A stretch of DNA of 33,550 bases from assembly GCA_016930275.1 (NCBI GenBank), contig JAFGHA010000295.1, positions 1 to 33,550 on the forward strand, given 5' to 3'. Below the pieces are notes generated by a model. The model was not told the DNA's origin, searched no databases, and was given only the letters and a program-made list of their open reading frames with translations. This document shows positions 1-7,971 of this stretch, piece by piece. Origin of the DNA: Chitinispirillaceae bacterium (GTDB lineage Bacteria; Fibrobacterota; Chitinivibrionia; Chitinivibrionales; Chitinispirillaceae). A program made the translations under genes and the position numbers. The stretch's first letter is position 1. Each line of letters opens with the position of its first letter.

Positions 1-305
1 GGAGAATTATGGTCATCCGCCCATTTGATCATATTACGGGTACGTTTGGTACTTTCAACTTGCTTGGTATCCAAGTTGACAAGTGCAACATCATTACTGT
101 TTCCCGTGTTGGTTGAAGCCACTATCAGTTTGTTCTTTGCGGTATCAATCACGGCACGCTCATCCTGAAACCAGCACCATGCGCCGTTGCTGATGTAGGT
201 GTAAAGCTCGCCGTCCACCCAGTTGCTGCCCTGCTGTGCCATTGTGTTGAGAGCAACGACGAGAAATATGACCGCAGTGTGAATCCGATACTTGCTACTC
301 CTCAT
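1..305 (-). CDS. Secreted BNR_4-type beta-propeller protein, N-terminus only
   Basis: Read on the minus strand from an ATG at 305, preceded by a strong GGGGAGG ribosome site; the gene runs off the left edge, leaving about 101 residues. Residues 1-23 form a signal peptide (basic start, hydrophobic core, cleavage likely near AMA-QQG). The mature start contains SNGAWCWFQDERAVID followed by KLIVASTNTGNSNDVAL, which I recognise as the first blade of the BNR_4 (neuraminidase-like repeat) family. That family includes seven-bladed propellers such as some ulvan and rhamnogalacturonan lyases. It lies 61 bases downstream of the GH105 gene on the same strand, so the two are probably co-transcribed and act on the same uronate-containing polysaccharide. 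Enzymatic activity cannot be judged because the catalytic part is missing from the window. Confidence 0.75.
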   Translation of the reverse strand, partial: MRSSKYRIHTAVIFLVVALNTMAQQGSNWVDGELYTYISNGAWCWFQDERAVIDTAKNKLIVASTNTGNSNDVALVNLDTKQVESTKRTRNMIKWADDHNS

Positions 306-366
306 GAATACCTCCCCGGTATTAAAATAAATTAGTTTTCGGTTGATGACATGTCGCTCGTCTGTC

Positions 367-1635
367 TCACGGTATTTGAACGATTGACTGTGATACGGTG
401 CTGCTTCTGCGGACAATGATGCCTGCAGTTGAAGGCTGTATCCGCTGCTGAACAAAGGACGGATGTGAGCGTCCGATCAGGTCGAAATAGTGTACTTTCT
501 GCGGTGAGGCTATTGTCAATTTACTGTAGTCGACCTGCGTCGGTTTGTTGCTGATCGCGGTCAGATGGTTGTAATACCTGATAACCGCGGTGGCTGCCCA
601 CAGAAATCCTGCGGTTCCGTGCGAGTTGCCGTTTTCTGCTCTATTGGCATTGAGGTACTCGTTCGCATCGCCGACACTCGGCCAGAAACCGGCGGCGATA
701 TCTTTGAGTTTGCCGTCGGATCCGAGATGATCCTTCACTGCCATCCAACCTTTTTTGGCGGGTGCAAGATACGTCGCCGTATCGAGAACACCAAGCTCAA
801 GCCCGGTAAAAAGTGCGAAAACAAACATCGATGTTCCGGAGCTTTCTTCCCAGTTTCTGGAGTCGGTTGATTTAAGTAATTGCGGCCACATCCCACTCTG
901 CAGCTGTGCGTCGATAAGACCTTTCATGTGTTTCTTGTAGTGATCTATGAAGGTATCGTATTTTTCGTGATCTTCGGGTAGTACCCGAAGGAGTTCTGCC
1001 GAACTGGCTGCACCCCAGCCGTTGCCCCGGCCCCAGAATTGATGCGATAAATCCTTGTGGTGCCAGTATAAACCGTTACTTTGCTGCAGATTACCCTGGT
1101 ACATAGTCATATAGTCGGCAAAGAAATTAAGATATTTTTTGTCATCCGTAGCTTTAAAGGCCTGAATATGCAGAGATCCGGTCATATAGGTATCGTCAAT
1201 GGCATTTCTGACAAAACCGTTTTTCTGCATGTTGGCATCCGCGGCAGCGAGTCCGAGTTGTAACTGCTGCTGCTTATCGTTGTGAAGAAAAAGGTGGAGA
1301 GGAAGAATACCGCATGAACATTCGTCGATATTGGCGGTGCTTATCGCCTGAGTTCTATTGTAACTATTATTAATTTTTGTATAGTATGTATTATCATCCT
1401 GTGCATCTCCGAAAAGACATGCCCCGTAATATGAACAGATATCGGCATAATAGTTAGTGGTGCTCGGGTTCTTTCCGGAGCTGTTAACCCAGTAACTTGC
1501 AGCAAGTTTCCCTTTATCGATGGCTGACTGCAGCACATCATCATCGGAAGGCGTGCCTTGGGCAATAGCAAATGGAACCTGCAACAGACAGGCTAAAAGA
1601 GTGATTTTTAAAGCAGGTGTATAAAATGGTACCAT
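367..1635 (-). CDS. Secreted GH105 unsaturated glucuronyl/galacturonyl hydrolase
   Basis: Exported glycosidase predicted to remove the unsaturated uronic acid left at oligosaccharide ends by polysaccharide lyases. The 422-residue product has a signal peptide (residues 1-25, ending PFAIAQG) and an (alpha/alpha)6-barrel core. Family marks are AIDDTYMTGSLHIQAF, which holds the likely catalytic Asp; HQFWGRGNGWGAAS, the GH105/YteR signature; and NSHGTAGFLWAA near the end. I chose the ATG at 1635 over the in-frame ATG at 1743 because it has a GGGGGGAGGG ribosome site and places the signal peptide at the N-terminus. The last ~40 residues (YFDLIGR then AGIIVRR and VQIP) look like a short T9SS-type sorting domain added after the enzyme. 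Family assignment is strong; GH88 is the nearest alternative. Confidence 0.85.
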   Translation of the reverse strand: MVPFYTPALKITLLACLLQVPFAIAQGTPSDDDVLQSAIDKGKLAASYWVNSSGKNPSTTNYYADICSYYGACLFGDAQDDNTYYTKINNSYNRTQAISTANIDECSCGILPLHLFLHNDKQQQLQLGLAAADANMQKNGFVRNAIDDTYMTGSLHIQAFKATDDKKYLNFFADYMTMYQGNLQQSNGLYWHHKDLSHQFWGRGNGWGAASSAELLRVLPEDHEKYDTFIDHYKKHMKGLIDAQLQSGMWPQLLKSTDSRNWEESSGTSMFVFALFTGLELGVLDTATYLAPAKKGWMAVKDHLGSDGKLKDIAAGFWPSVGDANEYLNANRAENGNSHGTAGFLWAATAVIRYYNHLTAISNKPTQVDYSKLTIASPQKVHYFDLIGRSHPSFVQQRIQPSTAGIIVRRSSTVSQSIVQIP

Positions 1636-1743
1636 ACTATTATTACCCTCCCCCCGGATCGACATGACATAAAGCTTCCGTTGATGGTTAAACGATTTAA
1701 CGATTGAAATAAGACTGATTTGTGTACATCTCTGTTTAACCAT

Positions 1744-2000
1744 AATATAGTATTATTTTAGAAAATATAATCTTAAATTTTAGAAACGGACACTTTTAAA
1801 TCAGAAGAGATACTAATAGGAAAGGTACTTAATACGCTTCATGTTAGGATGAATTGTGTACATTCAGTGCTTTGGAAATTTTAACTTTTTTCAGACTGGC
1901 TGAAGGTTTTTATTAATTATATTAAAAAAATATAGTACACTGCAAAATAAACAGCAGTAGCTGAAACTGAATTGACAGCTTTCAACACAAGGAGAGAGAT
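1744..2000. other. Divergent AT-rich intergenic region
   Basis: AT-rich spacer between the minus-strand GH105 gene and the plus-strand Cache-like gene, so promoters for both should lie here. I see no pair of hexamers good enough to call. The 12-mer CTAATAGGAAAG at 1813-1824 recurs at 4693-4704, just below a sigma-28-type promoter; its meaning is unknown. Confidence 0.4.
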
Positions 2001-2882
2001 ATGATGAGGCAACGGAGTCTGACTGTTTTCGTGGTTTTCTTCTCCTTATTGTTTCTCAAGGTGGCCACGGGCAACTGTGAGCAGAATCTTCAGGAACGTT
2101 TGAATGATTACTTCGTTCAACTCGATGCTGATTTCGCGAAAGTAGCCGATGCCGGTGCGGTTCGCAGTACCAGTTTACGGCCGGCGGAGCGACTTTTTGT
2201 CAGAGAAATGCGTAAAAACCAGGCATATACCATTTTTCTACGTACCAATTCGAAAGGGGTGGTCATCTCTGAAGTGGTTCGCGGAGAGAAGGTTGAACGG
2301 CCGATGAGGAGTGTCAGTGATCAGCGGTGGTTCCAGGTAGTCAGCAAGAAAAACGAGGCATATTATTCCCTGATAAAAGATACCGACCGGGGAAGATATT
2401 ATCTACTGTGGACCAGACCGATTCTCAAAAGAGGTGACCGCTTTGTAGGGGCGGTTGCGGTGAAAATTGATTTATGGGACAGTTTTTATGAATTTTCCAA
2501 TTCAATGTATGTTCCATTTCTGGTGAAACTCGGAAGAAAAAGTCTGTTTTCGCACAAGTGGGAAAACGGGCTGATCGGTGCGGAAAAACCGTTGACCATT
2601 CAGGGAATCGATAGAATTTCGGTCATTTATATACAGGAGAAGAAACAACCATCTACGGTTGCACAAAAAGATACTGCAGTTACCGCTGCGCCGGTTGCCG
2701 CAAGTACTGTTCAGAATAAGGAACCTCCGAAGACGTCGAAGAAAAAAGGGGGGGGCGGTCTTCTGGTCTTTTTACTGGTGCTGTTGTTTGGCGGAATAGG
2801 GATTGCCTCATTCATGCTGGTCGCCTGGATGCGCAGAAGAGCGCTTCTCAAACGAATCGATGAAGACGACCCGTTGTTATAA
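2001..2882 (+). CDS. Exported Cache-like sensor protein with C-terminal membrane anchor
   Basis: I do not know its function. The 293-residue product has a signal peptide (1-24, ending VATGNC), then about 170 residues resembling a PDC/Cache sensor fold: a helical start, a block ending SDQRWFQVVSKKNEAYYS, and TRPILKRGDRFVGAVAVKIDL, typical of the last strands of Cache domains. A low-complexity Thr/Ala/Lys linker follows (about 212-250). One transmembrane helix (about 251-277) comes next, with a basic tail MRRRALLKR. Unlike chemoreceptors or sensor kinases it has no HAMP, kinase, cyclase or methyl-accepting part, so it must signal through a partner or act by binding alone. The start ATGATG has a good AAGGAGAGAG ribosome site. 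A G8 tract at 2748-2755 sits just before the membrane helix. Confidence 0.7.
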   Translation: MMRQRSLTVFVVFFSLLFLKVATGNCEQNLQERLNDYFVQLDADFAKVADAGAVRSTSLRPAERLFVREMRKNQAYTIFLRTNSKGVVISEVVRGEKVERPMRSVSDQRWFQVVSKKNEAYYSLIKDTDRGRYYLLWTRPILKRGDRFVGAVAVKIDLWDSFYEFSNSMYVPFLVKLGRKSLFSHKWENGLIGAEKPLTIQGIDRISVIYIQEKKQPSTVAQKDTAVTAAPVAASTVQNKEPPKTSKKKGGGGLLVFLLVLLFGGIGIASFMLVAWMRRRALLKRIDEDDPLL

Positions 2883-2922
2883 CGGGGAAATCTGAAGGAA
2901 TTATCCGGAGCGTTGTAGAGGG

Positions 2923-4131
2923 TCAGATTCGTCCAAGGAGTTTCATAATCGTGTCCCGATTCGCTTTTTCCTGATTTAGAATAATGACGAACGGTCGCAA
3001 TCCTGATGCGGTTCTGATAAATCCCGCATAATTACTGACTCCATGCAATGTTCCCGATTTAACCGGGTTGCCGTTTTTGTTTGAAAGAAGAGCAACATTG
3101 GATTTGAACCGCTCCATGATTGAAAGCATGACTCTTCCGCTAACCTTGTTATCCCGTGATATTCCCGATCCTTCCACCATTTTAAGCTGATCTTCCGGAA
3201 TATTCAGTTTTTTCCGGATATACTCTTCGAATACCATACTGCTTTTCTGCATGGTCGCCGGATCGTTTTTTTCACGGGCGCCGATGGTGAGAAATATCTG
3301 ATTTGCGATGAAATTATTTGAGTACTTCAGGAGACCTTGGAGCACCTCGGTGAGCGGCCGGGAGTTCACGTACGTAAGGTAGGGTTTCCGGTTGGTTCCG
3401 ACCTTTGCTTCGCCGGTACTGCTGTCGACGATTTCAATTCCCTGTTCCCGTAAAATTGTGGAAATAAGTTCGCTGGCATACCGCGAGCAGTTTTCCCGGT
3501 TGGCACTGAGGTTGATGCGTTGCTTTGATCCTGCCGGAAATGATACAGCCTTTGCAATGGCCAAAGGTGTCAGAGGTGTTTCTTTTTCGGCACTATATAC
3601 AGTTCCCGAAGCATCTTTTCCGACATTAATAGTGTTGAAATTGACTACCAGAGCACCATTGAGGGCATCGTACGGATTTGAAGTAGTGGATATGCCGGGA
3701 ATGGTGAGGTCTTCGGCAAAGTAGGAACGATCAAGGATAAGGCGGTTGATTCGGGTCAGACCCTTCTTCTTGAGTGTCTGAGCGAGGAGTCGGATTTCAT
3801 CGGAAACCAGAAACGGATCACCATACCCTTTGATGATGAGGTCGGAATTACTGTTGGTATAACACTCGGTTTTAAATCTGAAATCCGGACCAAGCAGATC
3901 CAGTGCAATCTGTGCAGTGAGCACCTTTATAATTGAAGCCGGGAGATAGAGACTGTCGGGATTGATCGCGATCAGCGGCGAACCGCTTTCGTCATTGAGC
4001 ATAACACTGCCGTTTTGAACCATTTGACGAATTTTTTGAATAGTTTCATTCGTTGATGCATTGAGTGAACCGAATAAAGAAAAAACTAAAATAAGAAGTG
4101 ATTGAAAAAATAAAGTAGTTCGCCGGTGCAT
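2923..4131 (-). CDS. dacB: D-alanyl-D-alanine carboxypeptidase/endopeptidase, PBP4 (S13) type
   Basis: Periplasmic serine peptidase that trims or cleaves peptidoglycan cross-links. All three penicillin-binding signatures are visible: SxxK in LPASIIKVLTAQ (Ser about residue 66), SxN in LKYSNNFIANQ, and KSG in VKSGTLHGVSNYAGF. A signal peptide (HRRTTLFFQSLLILVFSLFGSLNAS) opens the protein. About 402 residues fits the shorter S13 enzymes. Three in-frame starts exist: GTG at 4167, ATG at 4140 and ATG at 4131. I prefer 4131 because the basic residues then lead straight into the hydrophobic core, with a modest GGAAA upstream. It is convergent with the Cache-like gene, ending 40 bases from it. Confidence 0.85.
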   Translation of the reverse strand: MHRRTTLFFQSLLILVFSLFGSLNASTNETIQKIRQMVQNGSVMLNDESGSPLIAINPDSLYLPASIIKVLTAQIALDLLGPDFRFKTECYTNSNSDLIIKGYGDPFLVSDEIRLLAQTLKKKGLTRINRLILDRSYFAEDLTIPGISTTSNPYDALNGALVVNFNTINVGKDASGTVYSAEKETPLTPLAIAKAVSFPAGSKQRINLSANRENCSRYASELISTILREQGIEIVDSSTGEAKVGTNRKPYLTYVNSRPLTEVLQGLLKYSNNFIANQIFLTIGAREKNDPATMQKSSMVFEEYIRKKLNIPEDQLKMVEGSGISRDNKVSGRVMLSIMERFKSNVALLSNKNGNPVKSGTLHGVSNYAGFIRTASGLRPFVIILNQEKANRDTIMKLLGRI

Positions 4132-4378
4132 ATTTTCCATTCGTCTGAAGGTGTCAGTAATTATCACATTTTTTCAATTACAATAATACTATTCGGGGCT
4201 ATAAAAAATCATGCCGACGAGAAAGTGTGGATTAAAAAGGCACGAAAAGGATGTGCAGAAGTATCAAGTAAACAGGTTAAAAAAATGAAGGGAAAACGGA
4301 GAATACTGACTGGATATAAAACTAGTCTTACACACATTCGATGGAAATGAGTATATTAATAACAGGTTTAAACTGCTT

Positions 4379-4455
4379 AGAGGCACGATAGGTGGTATGG
4401 AATAGAACGTTTGGTCTCCCCCTTGGTTCTATTTCATCCCCTTGAGTGCCTTTTT
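4379..4455 (+). ncRNA. Long imperfect hairpin ending in a U-tract; possible small RNA or terminator
   Basis: Seen directly: AGAGGCAC (4379-4386) pairs with GTGCCTTT (4446-4453, one G-T wobble). Inside it, 4397-4408 (ATGGAATAGAAC) pairs with 4426-4437 (GTTCTATTTCAT) over 12 positions with one wobble, extended after a mismatch by GG/CC, leaving a 17-base pyrimidine-rich loop. The outer right arm runs into TTTTT at 4451-4455. This is far longer than an ordinary terminator, and no gene on the plus strand reads into it from nearby. It matches no RNA family I can name; it lacks the SRP RNA core. It could be a free-standing small RNA, or a terminator for an unseen transcript. Confidence 0.4.
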
Positions 4456-4663
4456 ATACTATAGTTGTAATATAATAAATTATTCAATCTATTAGTACAC
4501 TATTTTTTATCGCAGTATAACTATTACACAAAAAAATTCTAAAAGGCATTTTGTTGTGTCGTATGCAGCGGAATTTTAACGGTTCGTTCTTCCATAGGTA
4601 CTCCGAAAAGATCAATCGGATCGCTGAGAAATTGTAAAAAAAATAATCTGGAAAGAAAAAGAT

Positions 4664-4690
4664 TAAAGTTTTTGAACAATCTGCCGAAAA
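4664..4690 (+). promoter_or_regulatory. Sigma-28 (FliA)-type promoter
   Basis: TAAAGTTT at 4664-4671, an 11-base spacer, then GCCGAAAA at 4683-4690. The known flagellar sigma-28 consensus is TAAAGTTT-N11-GCCGATAA, so the -35 is perfect and the -10 matches 7 of 8 with exact spacing. Transcription should start near 4697, about 30 bases above the start codon of the 60-aa gene at 4729. Confidence 0.7.
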
Positions 4691-4728
4691 ACCTAATAGG
4701 AAAGAATGGATTTTTCGGGGAGGTGTGT

Positions 4729-4911
4729 ATGCCATTGAATGGAGTATCCGGAACCGATGCCGCCCGGGTTGAACAGTTGCGAACGGAACGTCGTTCGGAT
4801 GAAGTTCAGGTGGAGGAGCAGAGACGTACTAATACGCGTGACACGGACGTTACGCAGGCTCGTCAGGTATCCGAGTCGGGGCGGGGTGAACAGGTGGATG
4901 TTTCCGTCTGA
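4729..4911 (+). CDS. 60-residue charged protein under a sigma-28-type promoter
   Basis: Not recognised. The start ATG at 4729 has a strong ribosome site (GGGGAGG, 4717-4723). The product begins MPLNGVSGTDAARVEQLRTE, then is very rich in Arg, Glu, Gln, Thr and Asp, with no hydrophobic core, and ends EQVDVSV. It looks disordered or coiled and cytoplasmic. Position right after a sigma-28-type promoter and before a strong terminator makes it a one-gene transcription unit expected to be expressed with late flagellar or chemotaxis genes. An anti-sigma (FlgM-like) or flagellin-associated role is conceivable but I see no FlgM signature. No other motility gene is in the window. Confidence 0.65.
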   Translation: MPLNGVSGTDAARVEQLRTERRSDEVQVEEQRRTNTRDTDVTQARQVSESGRGEQVDVSV

Positions 4912-4946
4912 GTTGAAAACCGGTTTTCCGGGGTGTTATGATGAGG

Positions 4947-4985
4947 AGCGGGATTCGTGTGGTGACGAACCCCGCTTCTTTTTTT
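4947..4985 (+). terminator. Rho-independent terminator of the 60-aa gene
   Basis: Stem AGCGGG-A-TTCGT (4947-4958) pairs with ACGAA-C-CCCGCT (4965-4976), with one A/C mismatch and a 6-base loop, followed by a T-rich run to 4985. It sits 35 bases below the stop of the 60-aa gene and just before the end of the convergent protease gene. Confidence 0.85.
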
Positions 4986-4989
4986 AGTA

Positions 4990-7971
4990 TTAATCGTCGT
5001 CAGAGGCATTCTTTCCGGTGGCTGAGGGTAGCAGGGGTTCCCTTTTACAGTTGAACCCGTCTTTGGATGCCCGATCGAAGGCGGCAGCACTACCAAGGAC
5101 ACTTATTGCATAATCCTGGGATTCAAGCAGTTTTTTCGCCAGCATGGCCATATCCTGAGCGGTAGTGCTGAAAATGGCGTCTCGCATCTGTTGTCTGAAC
5201 TCGGCATTGTTGCCGGTAGCGATGCCGATCGATTCGTTGAATCCCCGGGAGTGAGGCGGGTGGGGAGAGTCAATCTGGCCTATGGTTCCGATAATATTCT
5301 GGTTGATCGACGATTGCGGCAGGCCGGCGGCGACCACTGCAAGCGCATGCTGGAAATGGTTGATTGTTCCTGAAAGATTGGGGTCCCGATACGAAGCACA
5401 GGAAAAGAGCGGGTAAGCGATGGATGCCGAAGCCATGCCACCGTACGCACCTCCTTCAACCCTGACTTTGTCCCAGAGGTATCCTGCGGAGAGTGTTTTT
5501 CCCATAAGCAGCAGCCGTCCGGTATCTGTCGGATTGACCGGTTCGGTTTTCCATACTTTTCCAACGAAATTAACGGCGGAGCTGATCTCGATTCCGGTGG
5601 CCGTTCTCGGTCGCAGTGATGGCTGTTTCTGTTCGGGAGGTACGGACGGGCTGCCAGGCGGTAGTGTGGCGATGAGTCGTTTTGCCGGTGCGACGGCGAG
5701 ATCGGGAGTATCGCTGGTAATGATAACAAACGTGGCGGCACGATTGATAAGGGCTGTATGCACCTTCTGCAGCCTATGAAGAATTGCGCCAGAATCACCG
5801 GTACGTACCAGAGATTCCAGAAACCTGAGCTGGGTGATTCCTCTGAGCTGTTCGTCAATTGCTCTGGTCCGCAGAAGAGATGCCGCCGCATGGGTCATGG
5901 CGAACTGGTGCCCCGATCCGATAATGGCGTTGTGAAGAGAGTTGCGTTCTTCGAGTATTATATCCCTGAGCAGCTTTTCGTGTGACAGGTCGGGTTGATG
6001 CAACAGGTCGTGCAGAATTGCAACTGTTTCTTCAAACCGCGGATAAAGTGATTTTGCATGAAAAAAAAGCGTGAAGGAATGATCGTCCAGGGTGCCTACC
6101 TTGGTCCTTCCGGTTACTGAAGTATCGAGGCCACCGGTCGAAAGGGCGATTCGTGTCGCCATCTGTTCATACGAATAGCCGGCTGCTCCACATCTGGTCA
6201 GATATTCACTGTACAATGGAATATAGGGGAGCAGCTCGTCGGGAATTGCATTGAGATCGAATCCGAGATCCAGATAGGTAATGCCGCTGGTGAAAATTTC
6301 ATGACAGTGGAACGGAGTGCCACCGCTGGGGTCGATGAATGTGTGAACGTTCCGGCCGTTGCGGGGCAGATCGGCAATATCGAGTCGGGGAAGCTTCGCG
6401 AGAGCTTCGGGTGGCGAAGGAGCTTTCTGCTGTTCGAGTAGAGTGGCAGTCAGTTTCGAGAGGCGTTCCTTTTCCTCCGGGGTGAATGATGCGCTGAGTT
6501 GTTCAGCCTGGCGCACCGTCTGCTCTTCCAACCGGGTTCCCATTTCCGGTGAGGCGATAATCGAGACCAGAAGCCGGTGCGGGTTTTCGAGGAGATGCTC
6601 ACGGATACAGTCTGAAAAGAACGTCGCACCATTTTTCATGTGTTCCTTTATTACTGAAAGCGGGTGTTCAAATGCGAGATGGGCGAACGGATCACCACCG
6701 TATATCCACGACCGGTAACATCGTTCCGCAAGCCGAAGATGGTAAGGAAAATGCCCGCCCGTAACTTCACGCAGACCGAATTCCACCTGTCTGAGAGCAC
6801 CTTCAAGAAGATCATGATCAAATCCTTCGGTAACGACTTTTTCGAGCGTTGAAAGGATGCATGTTTCGATTGCCGATGCTGACTGCGGCTTCGCTTTACG
6901 CAGGCCGGCGGCGAACACCGTCTGACGAAGCTCGGTGTCGAATCCGGAGAGATCCGCGAGGTCTTCACCGAGTCCCGAATCGATAAGGGCCCGTTTGAGC
7001 GGTGAACTTTCGGTATCCAGGAGATAGTAGGATATAATCCGTCCGGCGAGTGCCATGACCGGATCGGTACTATCACCGAAAATCCATGATACGGCGATCG
7101 TTGCAGTTCCCTCGTCTTCACGGGGGGCGGGAGCTTCGAAGGAATGGGCGCGCGGAGAATTCCAGAGCGGCTGCGGAGCGACACTGGCATCAATTGACAG
7201 CATGTCGCGGTCGTGAAAATACGACTCGTCAAGAAAACGCAGTGTCTTTTCGGAGGGGATATTTCCGTACAGGATTATGAAGGCGTTTGAGGGATGGTAA
7301 TACCGTCGATGAAACTCGATGAACTGTTCATAGGTCAGATCGGTGATATGTTCCGGGTCACCACCGCTTTCGAAATGGTAGGTGGTATCGGGAAAGAGTT
7401 CGGACAGCGTCTTGCGCTCAACATGGCTGCTGAAGTTGGAAAATACCCCTTTCATTTCATTGTAGACGATTCCTTTGATTCCGACCGGTAGTGCGGGATC
7501 TTCAACATCAAAGTGCCATCCTTCCTGATAAAAGGTATTCTCTGAGAGCTGGGGAGCGAAGACCGCATCGGCATAAATCGCCGCCAGATTGAAATAGTCC
7601 TTTTCCACCTGCGAGGCGACGGGGTAGACTGTTTTATCCGGGTAGGTGAGCGCATTGAGAAACGTCTGCATTGACCCTTTAAGCATTTCCTGGAAGGGGT
7701 CTTTTACCGGATACCGTTTTGAACCGCAGAGAACCGAGTGCTCGAGAATGTGGGGTACACCGGTACTGTCGGAAACCGGCGTCCGGAATGCTATTGAAAA
7801 AAGATTGTCAGGATCATCGTTGAAGAGATGAAGACACCGGGCACCGCTTTTTCGGTGACGGAACAGGTAGCCTGTTGTCTGTAATTCCTCGATAGGATGG
7901 ATATGTTCAAGAACAAAGCCGTGAAGCACAGTGTTTTCAGTAAGCTGTTGCGAAGGCAGTCGAGCCGTCAT
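4990..7971 (-). CDS. M16C metalloprotease, presequence protease (PreP)-like
   Basis: Zinc peptidase of about 993 residues, the usual length for single-chain M16C enzymes that form a closed chamber and degrade short unfolded peptides. The inverted zinc motif is HILEH in VPHILEHSVLCGS (about residues 74-78), followed by the family block KGSMQTFLNALTYPDKTVYP and the downstream acidic ligand region SENTFYQEGWHF. The opening block HGFVLEHIHPIEELQTTGYL is typical of PreP/CYM1. Gly-rich AGYLWDKVRVEGGAYGGMAS near residue 860 is the second-half substrate-binding loop. No signal peptide is visible, so it is probably cytoplasmic. The frame extends to a GTG at 8028 without a ribosome site; the ATG at 7971 has GGAAAGG upstream and keeps the whole family core, so I use it. 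Confidence 0.88.
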   Translation of the reverse strand: MTARLPSQQLTENTVLHGFVLEHIHPIEELQTTGYLFRHRKSGARCLHLFNDDPDNLFSIAFRTPVSDSTGVPHILEHSVLCGSKRYPVKDPFQEMLKGSMQTFLNALTYPDKTVYPVASQVEKDYFNLAAIYADAVFAPQLSENTFYQEGWHFDVEDPALPVGIKGIVYNEMKGVFSNFSSHVERKTLSELFPDTTYHFESGGDPEHITDLTYEQFIEFHRRYYHPSNAFIILYGNIPSEKTLRFLDESYFHDRDMLSIDASVAPQPLWNSPRAHSFEAPAPREDEGTATIAVSWIFGDSTDPVMALAGRIISYYLLDTESSPLKRALIDSGLGEDLADLSGFDTELRQTVFAAGLRKAKPQSASAIETCILSTLEKVVTEGFDHDLLEGALRQVEFGLREVTGGHFPYHLRLAERCYRSWIYGGDPFAHLAFEHPLSVIKEHMKNGATFFSDCIREHLLENPHRLLVSIIASPEMGTRLEEQTVRQAEQLSASFTPEEKERLSKLTATLLEQQKAPSPPEALAKLPRLDIADLPRNGRNVHTFIDPSGGTPFHCHEIFTSGITYLDLGFDLNAIPDELLPYIPLYSEYLTRCGAAGYSYEQMATRIALSTGGLDTSVTGRTKVGTLDDHSFTLFFHAKSLYPRFEETVAILHDLLHQPDLSHEKLLRDIILEERNSLHNAIIGSGHQFAMTHAAASLLRTRAIDEQLRGITQLRFLESLVRTGDSGAILHRLQKVHTALINRAATFVIITSDTPDLAVAPAKRLIATLPPGSPSVPPEQKQPSLRPRTATGIEISSAVNFVGKVWKTEPVNPTDTGRLLLMGKTLSAGYLWDKVRVEGGAYGGMASASIAYPLFSCASYRDPNLSGTINHFQHALAVVAAGLPQSSINQNIIGTIGQIDSPHPPHSRGFNESIGIATGNNAEFRQQMRDAIFSTTAQDMAMLAKKLLESQDYAISVLGSAAAFDRASKDGFNCKREPLLPSATGKNASDDD

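Larger units (their letters stand above)
4132..4728. other. Long non-coding region with hairpin RNA candidate and sigma-28 promoter
   Basis: About 600 bases without a convincing gene. An open frame near 4126-4350 (plus) has no ribosome site or recognisable content and I do not accept it. The region holds the long hairpin at 4379-4455 and the sigma-28-type promoter at 4664-4690, both listed separately. Confidence 0.5.

Noticed and set aside
4126-4350. 74-codon plus-strand frame above the hairpin
   Set aside because: It begins inside the divergent carboxypeptidase gene, lacks a ribosome site, and its sequence has no protein-like pattern.
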